64,000 nt of DNA, from positions 89,189 to 153,188 of the forward strand of contig NZ_JAJAQI010000009.1 of assembly GCF_020523605.1 (NCBI RefSeq). The letters run 5' to 3'. Of this stretch, positions 19,908 through 28,182 are shown piece by piece. The notes beneath the pieces were generated by a model, which made no database searches, was not told where the DNA came from, and worked only from the letters and a program-made list of their open reading frames with translations. Each line of letters starts with the position of its first letter. Within the stretch, counting starts at the first letter, position 1. Position numbers and translations under genes: made by a program. This DNA is from Roseicella aerolata. Its GTDB lineage: Bacteria; Pseudomonadota; Alphaproteobacteria; Acetobacterales; Acetobacteraceae.

Positions 19908-22541
19908 CTAATGCAGCGCCTTGCTGGCCTTTTCGAATGTGCCCTTGGACAGGTTCGGGATATCGAGGATGCGCTGCAGCTCTCGTCGCATCAGCGCGCC
20001 GCGGGTCTCCGATTGCCGCCGCCACTGGCCGAGCGGCCCGATCAGCCGCGCGGCGATGGAGCCATTGATCGGATCGAGCGCGATGACCGCATCGGCGAGG
20101 AAGCGGTAGCCCTCCCCCGAGGCGTCATGGAAATGGGCCGGATTGCCGCTGGCGAAGGCGCCGATCAGGGAGCGGGCGCGGTTCGGGTTCCTCAGATCGA
20201 AGTCGGTGTGAGCGTAGAGCGCGCGCACCTGCTCGATCACGTCCTCCCGTGCCGCCATGGCCTGGATGGAGAACCACTTGTCCAGCACCAAGTCGTCGCC
20301 GCGCCAGCGCGCGTGGAAGGCAGCAAGCGCCGACTCGCGCGCCTCGCCCATGGTGTCGGCCAGCAGGGAGAGGGCGGCGAGGCTGTCCGTCATGTTGCTC
20401 GCGCCATCGAACTGCGCCTTGGCGAGCAAGGTGTCGCCGGCCGTGGCGAGATAGGCGAGGCACGCATTGCGCAGGGCGCGGCGACCGATGCTGCGCCCAT
20501 CGATCCGGTAGGGGCCGGTGTCCGTCAGCGCGTCATAGTTAGCGCGGAGGACGGCGCCGCAGCGGCGGCCGATCTCGGCGCGGAGGTGCCGGCGGACGAG
20601 ATGAATGCCGACTGGGTCGGCGACCTCCATCTGGTCGGCGAGGAAGCCCTCCCCCGGCAGCACCAGCGCCTCAGCGGCGAAGGCCGGGTCGGTCTCGGCC
20701 ATGGCGAGGGTGTTGGTCACCGCCTCGGCCAGCGCCTCGTCGAAGCCCAGCGCCTCGCCACGCTGCTGCGCGGCGATCATCTCCAGCATCACGGAGGCCG
20801 CATATTGCTGGCCGCTCTCCCAGCGCACGAAGGGGTCGGAGTCATGCACCGCGAGGAAGCGGAGCCGGTCCCGCGGCACGCCCTTCAGCTTCACCGGGGC
20901 GGAGAAGCCGCGCAGCAGGGAGGGCAGGGGCGGCGCCGGCACGTCCACGAAGGTGAAGCTCTGCTCGGCGCCTTCCAGCAGGATCGTGCGTGTGCCGGAT
21001 TGCGTGGTGTTCTCCCCCTCCAGCCGCATCGGCAGCTCGGTGCCATCCGGGCCGAGCAGACCCATGGCGACCGGGATGGGCAGCGGCTTCTTTTCCAGTT
21101 GGCCCGCCGTCGGCGGGGTGCGCTGCCGCAGCGTCAGGGTGAAGCGGCGGGTCGCGGAATCGTAGTGGTCCTCCGCGGTCACCTCCGGCGTGCCGGCCTG
21201 GTCGTACCAGCCCATGAAGCCGTCGAGGTTGATGCCGGAGGCGTCCTGCATCGCCGAGACGAAGTCCTCGATCGTCACCGCTTGGTTGTCGTTGCGGGCG
21301 ATGTAGAGATCCATCCCCTTGCGGAAGGCGGCGGGGCCGATGCGGGTATGGATCAGCCGGACGACCTCGGCGCCCTTCTGGTAGACGGTCGGCGTGTAGA
21401 AATTGTCGATCTCGATATAGCTGTCCGGCCGCACCGGATGCGCCATCGGCCCGGCATCCTCCGGGAACTGGGCCGCGCGCAGGCCGCGCACGTCGCGGAT
21501 GCGCTTGACCGCGCGGCTGCCCATGTCGGCCGAGAATTCCTGGTCGCGGAAGACGGTCAGGCCTTCCTTCAGGCTGAGCTGGAACCAGTCCCGGCAGGTG
21601 ACGCGGTTGCCGGTCCAGTTGTGGAAATACTCATGTGCGATGACGGTCTCGATGCCCTGCCAGTCTCCATCGGTCGCACTCTCCGGGCTGGCCAGCACGT
21701 ATTTCGTGTTGAAGACGTTGAGGCCCTTGTTCTCCATCGCCCCCATGTTGAAGTCGGAGACGGCGGCGATGTTGAAGATGTCGAGGTCGTATTCGAGGCC
21801 GAACACCTCCTCGTCCCACGCCATGGAGCGCTTGAGACTGTCCATGGCGTGGGCGCAGCGGGGCTCGTCGCCACGGCGGACCCAGATGTTGAGCGAGACG
21901 AGCTTCCCCGACCTCGTGGTGAAGTGGTCGTGCACGTCGATCAGGTCGCCGGCGACGAGGGCGAAGAGGTAGCTGGGCTTCGGGTGAGGATCGACCCAGC
22001 GGACCCAGTGCCGGTTGCCCTCGGCATGGCCCGACCCGTGCGGGTTGCCGTTGGAGAGCATGACCGGGCAGAGGGTACGGTCGGCGGTGATCGTCACCGT
22101 GTAGCGCGACATGACATCGGGCCGGTCCGGGAAGAAGGTGATGCGGCGGAAGCCCTCCGCCTCGCACTGGGTGTAGAAATTGCCGCCCGAGGTGTAGAGG
22201 CCGGAAAGGGCGGTGTTCGCCTCCGGCGCGATGCGCACCATGGTCTCCAGCAGGCCGGCGGATGGCGGGTCGGCGATGGCCAGCGAGCCATCGGCGCCAA
22301 GCTGCAGGCGTTCCGGCGGCAGGACCGCACCGTCCAGCCGTGCCTCCCGCAGCACCAGCCCCTCGCCGTCCAGCCGCAGCGGCGCATCCTGCGCCGCCTT
22401 CGGATTGCGCCGGAGGGCGAGCTTCGCCCGCACGATGGTCGCAGCCGGGTCCAGATCGAAGGCGAGATCGACCGTGTCCACCAGGTAGGCAGGCGGGGCG
22501 TAATCGGCACGGCGGATGGTGATGGGTGTGTCGGTCTTCAT
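19908..22541 (-). CDS. pepN: Aminopeptidase N (M1 family, PepN type)
   Basis: An 877-residue cytoplasmic zinc aminopeptidase that trims N-terminal residues from peptides. The exopeptidase motif GAMEN is followed by the zinc site HEYFH at residues 303-307 and the third ligand Glu326 in KEGLT. The C-terminal helical domain is complete (gamma-proteobacterial PepN is about 870). The start at MKTDTPITIRRADYAPP was chosen because the longer frame lies inside the upstream gene. That gene, a formamidase-like protein, ends only four bases before this start, so the two are probably translationally coupled. This is an unusual pairing. Confidence 0.95.
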   Translation of the reverse strand: MKTDTPITIRRADYAPPAYLVDTVDLAFDLDPAATIVRAKLALRRNPKAAQDAPLRLDGEGLVLREARLDGAVLPPERLQLGADGSLAIADPPSAGLLETMVRIAPEANTALSGLYTSGGNFYTQCEAEGFRRITFFPDRPDVMSRYTVTITADRTLCPVMLSNGNPHGSGHAEGNRHWVRWVDPHPKPSYLFALVAGDLIDVHDHFTTRSGKLVSLNIWVRRGDEPRCAHAMDSLKRSMAWDEEVFGLEYDLDIFNIAAVSDFNMGAMENKGLNVFNTKYVLASPESATDGDWQGIETVIAHEYFHNWTGNRVTCRDWFQLSLKEGLTVFRDQEFSADMGSRAVKRIRDVRGLRAAQFPEDAGPMAHPVRPDSYIEIDNFYTPTVYQKGAEVVRLIHTRIGPAAFRKGMDLYIARNDNQAVTIEDFVSAMQDASGINLDGFMGWYDQAGTPEVTAEDHYDSATRRFTLTLRQRTPPTAGQLEKKPLPIPVAMGLLGPDGTELPMRLEGENTTQSGTRTILLEGAEQSFTFVDVPAPPLPSLLRGFSAPVKLKGVPRDRLRFLAVHDSDPFVRWESGQQYAASVMLEMIAAQQRGEALGFDEALAEAVTNTLAMAETDPAFAAEALVLPGEGFLADQMEVADPVGIHLVRRHLRAEIGRRCGAVLRANYDALTDTGPYRIDGRSIGRRALRNACLAYLATAGDTLLAKAQFDGASNMTDSLAALSLLADTMGEARESALAAFHARWRGDDLVLDKWFSIQAMAAREDVIEQVRALYAHTDFDLRNPNRARSLIGAFASGNPAHFHDASGEGYRFLADAVIALDPINGSIAARLIGPLGQWRRQSETRGALMRRELQRILDIPNLSKGTFEKASKALH

Positions 22542-22545
22542 GCCA

Positions 22546-24720
22546 TCATGCCTGGAACCGGGTGAGAACATTCTCCAGCATACGCGAGATCGGGTTCGCG
22601 TAGCCGTCATGGGAGAGGCTGCCGCAGAAGGTGATGGAGCCGGTGGAGAAGACCGCCCCTCCGTTGCGGGTCTCGAAATAGACGATTTCGGCACGGATCA
22701 GTGCCTCGGGGTTCTCGCCCGTGACGGTGGTGATGTGGGTCAGCAGTTCCTCGGGCACCGTGACGAAATGGTCCTGGTGCCCTTCGGAGCGGGCGAGGAT
22801 GACGGCATTGGGCGGCGTGCCGAGCATCGGGTCGGCGCGATCGAGTTCGAACCCCGCCGCGCCGCCGCCCGAGAGGCCGAAGCCGCCGAAGGTCTCGCCA
22901 GGCACGATGCCGGTGCCCTCGAGGATCCAGGCCGCGCGGGGGTCGGCCGCGCCTGGCATGGCGCGGTAGTGGCTGCCCTCGAACTTGCCCTGGCCGCTGA
23001 AGCCGACGCCGCAGAGCACCTGCGGGGGCCGGCCATTGCGCCGCCAGAGACCGCCCAGGGTACCGTCGAGCTGGTGGTAATACTCGCCCGTCTCCGCCGC
23101 CCAGGCGCGGATGCCGCCCTCGGCGCGGCGGATCTCCAGCATGTGCGGCCGGTCCCGCCGGCGCGCCACCTTCCAATAAAAGCCGTTCCCACCGAGATAG
23201 GCGAGGCGCCCGCCACCGGAGACGAAGGCCTGCAGCGCGTCCAGCGTGTCTTGCGTGTGGTATTCCGGGTGGGAGCCCGTCACCACGCATTTGTAGCGGG
23301 ACAGCAGTTCGGGGCCTTCGTTGTCCAGGTCCTCGTCCGTGATGACGTCGAAGGCGAAGCCCTTCTCCTCCAGCCAGTCGGTCAGGTGGCTGTCGGCCGG
23401 CAGGTGCCGCAGGCCGGAGCCCGCCGGGTCCGGCACCGCGACGAAGCCCGGCCGCATGTTCATGATGGGCCGCAGGCGCGAGGAGAGGTGGATTCCGCTG
23501 CCGTCCCTGTGGTTGTTGTAGGTGGAGAGCCCATAGGCGGTGACGAGGTTGCCGCACCAGTCAAAGGCGCCCCAGGACTGGCGCTTGCGCCGGTGGTCCT
23601 CCGGGAATTCCGGCCGGCGGTAATTGGCATAGACCTGGCAGGTGAAGGTGTTGGCGAGATAGGCGATGGGCGCGCGCGCCACGCCCTTCGGCGGCAGCAC
23701 GAAGAAGGGGATCATGTCCCAATGGTCCCCGGCGCGCAGCCGCACGGCATAGACGCCGCTCGGCATGTCCTTGGGGATCGGCACGGCGAAGTCGGTGGCC
23801 CAGCGGCAGTCCTCGAGGTCGTCCTCGTGGAAGTGGATCGCGGCATAATGCCGCAGCGCGTGGCGCCAGACATGCTCGGCGCCGGTCCAGCGGCTGCCCT
23901 TCACCGCGCGGGCGGGCAGGTTGGTCAGGCTGCCGTGCAACGCGGCAGGCCCACGCTCGAGGATCGCCTCGCCCTCCATGGCTTGTGAGAAATCCCACCA
24001 GGCGGCGACGCGGCCGGAGGCGAGCAGGGCCTCCGGGTCCTCCAGCGTCACGCCCGGCGTGCCGCGCAGCAGCAGCGGGTCCTCGATGCGGCCGTTGAAA
24101 TGGGCGGTGGCATCCGGCGCGGCGGCGAAGGTGACGGCGGATTCGCCGGACCAGTCGGCCATGGGCAGCGCCGCTTCCGCCGCGCCGTCATCCGTCGCAC
24201 CCCAGACGCGCTGCAACGGGCGCTGCGAAAGGGTCAGCCGGCCCTCCCCGACCGTGACCGCCAACTCGTACCAGCGGCGCGGCTGCGGTGGGGCGGCGGT
24301 CGCGCAGCGGGCGGCGGCGGCGCCATGCCGCGCCTCCACCGCGAAGCCGGCGCTGGTGACCGAGAGCGTCACCGCCCTGCCCTCACCCGTGATGGCCAGC
24401 ACCACCTGCGGCGCCTCCCGCGGCAGCCAGGGTGCCACGCGGACCAGCAAGGTGAAGCACTCGCCCAGGGCGAGCCGGCCGGCGGCGCGGCCCAGGGACC
24501 CGCTCGGGACAGGCTTGGCCACGGATGGGTACTCGCCGGCCCAGGGCGCCGGCACCGGGACCAGCCGCATTCCAGGCCCCGCCGGATTCGGGTCGGCATG
24601 CCGCACCCGCACCAAGTCGGCCTGGTAGGGGATGCCAAGCTGGGAGGAGACCTTGACCTCCAGCCGCTCCCCCGGTCGGGCCGAGAAGCGGTCCAGATAC
24701 CCGATCAGCGGCACGACCAT
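22546..24720 (-). CDS. N,N-dimethylformamidase large-subunit-like protein
   Basis: A 724-residue protein resembling the beta (large) subunit of N,N-dimethylformamidase, an amide hydrolase with a mononuclear iron held by two Tyr and one Glu. The N-terminal part has a lectin-like sandwich. The catalytic-type C-terminal domain starts near AYLANTFTCQVYANYRRP. Candidate iron ligands, by spacing only, are Tyr in QVYANY, Tyr in LSTYNNHRDG and Glu in GSHPEYHT. The start at MVVPLIGYLDRF was chosen; upstream residues look non-coding. No small (alpha) subunit gene is adjacent. It is followed after four bases by pepN. The true substrate may be another amide. Confidence 0.82.
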   Translation of the reverse strand: MVVPLIGYLDRFSARPGERLEVKVSSQLGIPYQADLVRVRHADPNPAGPGMRLVPVPAPWAGEYPSVAKPVPSGSLGRAAGRLALGECFTLLVRVAPWLPREAPQVVLAITGEGRAVTLSVTSAGFAVEARHGAAAARCATAAPPQPRRWYELAVTVGEGRLTLSQRPLQRVWGATDDGAAEAALPMADWSGESAVTFAAAPDATAHFNGRIEDPLLLRGTPGVTLEDPEALLASGRVAAWWDFSQAMEGEAILERGPAALHGSLTNLPARAVKGSRWTGAEHVWRHALRHYAAIHFHEDDLEDCRWATDFAVPIPKDMPSGVYAVRLRAGDHWDMIPFFVLPPKGVARAPIAYLANTFTCQVYANYRRPEFPEDHRRKRQSWGAFDWCGNLVTAYGLSTYNNHRDGSGIHLSSRLRPIMNMRPGFVAVPDPAGSGLRHLPADSHLTDWLEEKGFAFDVITDEDLDNEGPELLSRYKCVVTGSHPEYHTQDTLDALQAFVSGGGRLAYLGGNGFYWKVARRRDRPHMLEIRRAEGGIRAWAAETGEYYHQLDGTLGGLWRRNGRPPQVLCGVGFSGQGKFEGSHYRAMPGAADPRAAWILEGTGIVPGETFGGFGLSGGGAAGFELDRADPMLGTPPNAVILARSEGHQDHFVTVPEELLTHITTVTGENPEALIRAEIVYFETRNGGAVFSTGSITFCGSLSHDGYANPISRMLENVLTRFQA

Positions 24721-24802
24721 GGCGCATCCCCCTGCTGTTCCAGGGGCAGGTTGACCAGCCGGCATCGCCGGCGCAAGCCTGCGGACCAGGAGGAGACCAC
24801 CC

Positions 24803-25969
24803 ATGGATTTTGCGCTCAGCCCGGAGCAGCAGGCGATCCGCGAGGGCGTCGCGGCGCTCTGCGCCCGGTTCGACGAAGCCTACTGGCTGCAGAAGGACCG
24901 GGAGGGCGGCTTCCCGCACGACTTCCACCGCGCGGTGGCGGAGGCCGGCTATCTCGGCATCTGCATCCCCGAGGAGCATGGCGGCAGCGGCCTCGGCATC
25001 ACCGAGGCGACGCTGATGATGGAGGCGATCGCCGCTTCCGGCGCCGGCATGTCGGGCGCGACGGCGGTGCATCTCAACATCTTCGGCCTGCATCCGGTGG
25101 TGGTGCACGGCACGAAGGAGCAGAAGGCGCGGATGCTGCCGCCGATCGCGCGCGGCGAGGTGAAGGCCTGCTTCGGTGTGACGGAGCCGACCACGGGGCT
25201 GGACACCACGCGGCTCAAGACCCGGGCGGAGCGGCGCGGCGACCGCTACATCGTGAACGGCCAGAAGGTCTGGATCAGCACGGCGCAGGTGGCCGACACC
25301 ATCCTGCTGCTGGCCCGCACCACGCCGATCGAGCAGTGCCGCAGCCCTGCCGACGGCATCAGCCTGTTCTACACGAAGCTCGACCGGACGCGGGCCAGCG
25401 TGCGCGAGATCGAGAAGATGGGCCGCAAGGCCGTCGACTCGAACGAGATCTTCTTCAGCGACATGGAAGTGCCGGTCGAGGACCGGATCGGGGAGGAAGG
25501 CAAGGGCTTCCGCTACATCCTGCACGGGCTGAACCCGGAGCGCGTGCTGATCGCGGCCGAGGCCATCGGCATCGGCCGCGCCGCGCTGAAACGCGCGACG
25601 GAGTATGCGCGGGAGCGCGTGGTGTTCGGCCGGCCCATCGGCCAGAACCAGGCGGTGCAGCACCCCCTTGCGCAGGACTGGATGGCGCTGGAGGCGGCCT
25701 GGATGATGACGCTCCAGGCGGCCTGGCGGTATGATCAGGCGATGGAGTGCGGCGCCCAGGCCAATGCGGCGAAATATCTGGCGGCGGAGGCGGCGATGAA
25801 GGCCTGCCAGAACGCCATCATGACGCATGGCGGCTTCGGTTACGCCCGCGAATACCATGTGGAGCGCTTCCTCAGGGAAGCGATGATCCCCTGGATCGCG
25901 CCGGTCAGCCCCAACCTGATCTGCTGCTACATCGCCGAACGGGTGCTGGGCCTGCCGAAGAGCTACTGA
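24803..25969 (+). CDS. Acyl-CoA dehydrogenase
   Basis: A 388-residue FAD acyl-CoA dehydrogenase with the usual three domains. Features are the N-terminal helices, CFGVTEPTTGLDTTRLKT and KVWISTAQVADTILLLART for the flavin and substrate region, and C-terminal ERVVFGRPIGQNQAVQHPLA and MTHGGFGYAREYHVERFLREA. The common catalytic Glu in a YEGT-like motif is missing (IPWIAPVSPNL). A Glu in GLNPERVLIAAEAIG matches the alternative position used by isovaleryl-CoA-type enzymes. GGAGGAG precedes the ATG. It is divergent from the formamidase-like gene and converges with the hydroxyacid oxidase. Confidence 0.92.
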   Translation: MDFALSPEQQAIREGVAALCARFDEAYWLQKDREGGFPHDFHRAVAEAGYLGICIPEEHGGSGLGITEATLMMEAIAASGAGMSGATAVHLNIFGLHPVVVHGTKEQKARMLPPIARGEVKACFGVTEPTTGLDTTRLKTRAERRGDRYIVNGQKVWISTAQVADTILLLARTTPIEQCRSPADGISLFYTKLDRTRASVREIEKMGRKAVDSNEIFFSDMEVPVEDRIGEEGKGFRYILHGLNPERVLIAAEAIGIGRAALKRATEYARERVVFGRPIGQNQAVQHPLAQDWMALEAAWMMTLQAAWRYDQAMECGAQANAAKYLAAEAAMKACQNAIMTHGGFGYAREYHVERFLREAMIPWIAPVSPNLICCYIAERVLGLPKSY

Positions 25970-25989
25970 GGGGGCGAGCGCGCCCCCTC
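25968..25989. terminator. Bidirectional hairpin at converging gene ends
   Basis: A 9-bp stem GAGGGGGCG/CGCCCCCTC with loop agcg. It overlaps the acyl-CoA dehydrogenase stop and lies six bases beyond the stop of the leftward hydroxyacid oxidase gene. Confidence 0.65.
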
Positions 25990-25995
25990 CTCCTG

Positions 25996-27096
25996 TTACC
26001 GATAGCCGGGATCGCTGAGATTGGTCAGCGGGAAGGCGCTGTGCACATGCGGCATGACAACCGGCGCTGCCGCGGCCAGGTAGCTGGCGTCGAGCTGGCC
26101 GAAGCTCGTCACGCCGAGCAGCCCCAGCACTTCATGCACCTCCGCCTCCAGCAGGTGGAACATCTGCGCCACGCCTGCCTCCCCCGCCGCGGCCAGGGCA
26201 TAGCAGTAGAGCCGGCCGAGCCCGACCAGCTCCGCCCCCATGGCGATCGCCTTGACGATGTCCGAGCCGCGCGAGAACCCGCCATCGATCCAGACCTTGG
26301 CGCGGCCATCCACGGCCTTCACCACCTCCGGCAGGACATCCAGCGCGCCGCGGCCATGGTCGAGCTGCCGCCCGCCATGGTTCGAGACATAGACCACCTC
26401 CACGCCATGCTCGCAGGCGATCGCCGCATCCTCGGCGGTAGCGATGCCCTTCAGAGCCAGCGGCATCTTCGGGAAGCGGTCCTTCCAGCGCTTCACATCG
26501 TCCCAGTTCAGCGCCGCCTGGAAATGCTGGCCGGTCGCCCGCTGCCGCCAGGGCTTGACGAAGCGCTTGGCGATGTCCCGCTCGCGCCGGCTGTAGATGG
26601 CGGTGTCCACCGTCATGCAGAAGGCATCGTAGCCGGCCTCGATCGCCTGCTGCGTGATCTCCGCGATCCAGTCGAAATCGCCCCGCACATAGAGCTGGAA
26701 GACCTTGCTGCCGCCCTGCGTCGCCTCGGCCATGGGTTGCAGCCCCGGCATGGAGACGGAGGAGACCATGATCGGCACGCCGAAGGCTGTCGCCGCGCGG
26801 CCGGCGGGCGCGCCGCCCTCCGGATCGAAATTCTCGAGGCCGCCGACGGGCGCCAGCATGACCGGCAGGGCGATCTTCCGGCCCAGGAAGCGGCCGGAAA
26901 GGTCGATCGAGGAGACGTCGCGCAGCACGCGCGGCCGGAAGGCGACGCTGTCCAGCGCCATCCGGTTGCGCAGCATCGTCGTCTCGGTCTCGGTCGCGCC
27001 GACCAGGTAATCCCAATTGCCCGGGCTCAGGCGCCCCTTCGCTTCCTTGACGAATTCATGCAACGTCAGGAAGGCGCCCTCGGTCTGGCTTACCAT
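25996..27096 (-). CDS. FMN-dependent alpha-hydroxy-acid oxidase/dehydrogenase
   Basis: A 366-residue member of the lactate/glycolate oxidase family that oxidises a 2-hydroxyacid to a 2-ketoacid. FMN and active-site motifs are visible: LPVMLAPVGGLENF, FQLYVRGD, MTVDTA, LALKGIATAED (flavin Lys), VSNHGGRQLDHG (catalytic His), and WIDGGFSRGSDIVKA. It is the last gene of a leftward operon, 22 bp after a PEP-mutase/isocitrate-lyase-family gene. The context suggests it acts on a small hydroxyacid made by the upstream dehydrogenases. Membrane-anchoring segments of LldD are not obvious. Confidence 0.88.
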   Translation of the reverse strand: MVSQTEGAFLTLHEFVKEAKGRLSPGNWDYLVGATETETTMLRNRMALDSVAFRPRVLRDVSSIDLSGRFLGRKIALPVMLAPVGGLENFDPEGGAPAGRAATAFGVPIMVSSVSMPGLQPMAEATQGGSKVFQLYVRGDFDWIAEITQQAIEAGYDAFCMTVDTAIYSRRERDIAKRFVKPWRQRATGQHFQAALNWDDVKRWKDRFPKMPLALKGIATAEDAAIACEHGVEVVYVSNHGGRQLDHGRGALDVLPEVVKAVDGRAKVWIDGGFSRGSDIVKAIAMGAELVGLGRLYCYALAAAGEAGVAQMFHLLEAEVHEVLGLLGVTSFGQLDASYLAAAAPVVMPHVHSAFPLTNLSDPGYR

Positions 27097-27118
27097 TCTT
27101 CTTCGTTCCCTCTTCGCC

Positions 27119-27991
27119 TCAGCCGCCGCCGAGGAAGTCCTTCGTCCAGCGCTTGTAGTCCGCGCCGCGCGTCGCCCGCGCCATCAGCTCGCCCTGCGGC
27201 ATGCCCTGGAGCTGCTTCGGCGGCGTGCCCTCGCGCAGCGCCTGCATCGTCTCGAAGACAGCGCGCTGCGCCGCCTGGATGGGCTGATGGCCTTGCAGCG
27301 CGATGCGCACGCCGCGGGCGGCCAGGTAGGTGCGGTCGGAGAGCTCCGGCCCCTCCGCACCGCCCAGGATGATCGGCTTGGTGGCGACGGCGGCGATCGC
27401 ATCCAGCTCGGCCGCCGAGCTGATGCCGGTGTAGAACAGCGCATCGGCCCCGGTCGCGGTATAGGCCCTGGTGCGCTCCACGGCGTCCGCGAGGCCGGTG
27501 ACCGAGACGGCGCCGGTGCGTGCCACGATGCTGAAGGCGGGGTCGTCGCGCGCCGCGAGCGCTGCCTTCACCTTGCCCAGCCCTTCCTCCAGGCTGATCA
27601 GCGTGAGCCGGCCATCGCCGAACGGCCGCGGCAGGAGGGTGTCCTCCAGCGTCATGCCGGCGATGCCGGCGGTCTCCACCTCCTCCACCGTCCGCATGGC
27701 GTTCAGCGCATTGCCATAACCATGATCGGCATCCACCAGCACGGGCAGGCGCTTCACCGCGCGGCAGATGCGCCGGCACTGTTCGGCGAACTCCGTGAGG
27801 GTGATGGTGATCAGGTCCGGCGCACCGAGGATGGTCAGCGAGGCGGTGGAGCCGGCGAACATGCCGAGTTCGAAGCCAAGATCCTCGGCGATCCGCGCCG
27901 ACATCGGATCATAGACCGAGGCCGGGTGGATGCAGGCGCTGCCGCCCAGGATGGCGCGGAAGGCGGCGCGGCGATCGGTGATGCTGCTCAT
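27119..27991 (-). CDS. Isocitrate lyase/PEP mutase-family protein (oxaloacetate decarboxylase-like)
   Basis: A 290-residue TIM-barrel enzyme. CIHPASVYDPMSARIAEDLGF, VLVDADHGYGNALNAMRTVEE and GMTLEDTLLPRPFG (metal-binding Asp/Glu residues) are typical of the ICL/PEPM superfamily. Overall length and the ILGGAEGPELSD region resemble PA4872-type oxaloacetate decarboxylase. Members cleave or decarboxylate 2-keto or 2-hydroxy dicarboxylates, so the exact reaction is uncertain. The ATG starts four bases after the stop of a short Gfo/Idh-like remnant, and the hydroxyacid oxidase follows. Confidence 0.82.
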   Translation of the reverse strand: MSSITDRRAAFRAILGGSACIHPASVYDPMSARIAEDLGFELGMFAGSTASLTILGAPDLITITLTEFAEQCRRICRAVKRLPVLVDADHGYGNALNAMRTVEEVETAGIAGMTLEDTLLPRPFGDGRLTLISLEEGLGKVKAALAARDDPAFSIVARTGAVSVTGLADAVERTRAYTATGADALFYTGISSAAELDAIAAVATKPIILGGAEGPELSDRTYLAARGVRIALQGHQPIQAAQRAVFETMQALREGTPPKQLQGMPQGELMARATRGADYKRWTKDFLGGG

Positions 27992-27995
27992 CGGC

Positions 27996-28106
27996 TCAGG
28001 CGTCCATCGCCCGTCGGATGGCGATCAGGCCCCTCCGCAGATGCTGCGTGGAGCCGATGCGGCTGGTGGCATCCTCCATGATGATGCCGAGGCGGCAACT
28101 CGCCAT
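27996..28106 (-). pseudogene. N-terminal remnant of a Gfo/Idh/MocA-family oxidoreductase
   Basis: A 36-codon reading frame, MASCRLGIIMEDATSRIG then STQHLRRGLIAIRRAMDA, ending at TGA. The order LGIIM-x(4)-GRxG-x(2)-QHL-x(4)-AIR is the NAD-binding opening of one branch of Gfo/Idh/MocA dehydrogenases, which normally run to about 380 residues. Here the frame stops directly before the PEPM-family gene, so the rest was apparently deleted. A GGGGAAGGG lies upstream of the ATG. Alternatively it is a short leader peptide that happens to resemble the family. Confidence 0.5.
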
Positions 28107-28182
28107 CTGGACCCTTCCCCCGAGAAGCTGTTACGCCCTGTGTAGCACCACCGGTGCGCGCGTGAAGCCGCGCCAGCCGGCT

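Noticed and set aside
19899..22565. 888-codon open frame on the plus strand
   Set aside because: Antisense shadow of pepN; the real protein on the other strand has all M1 peptidase motifs.
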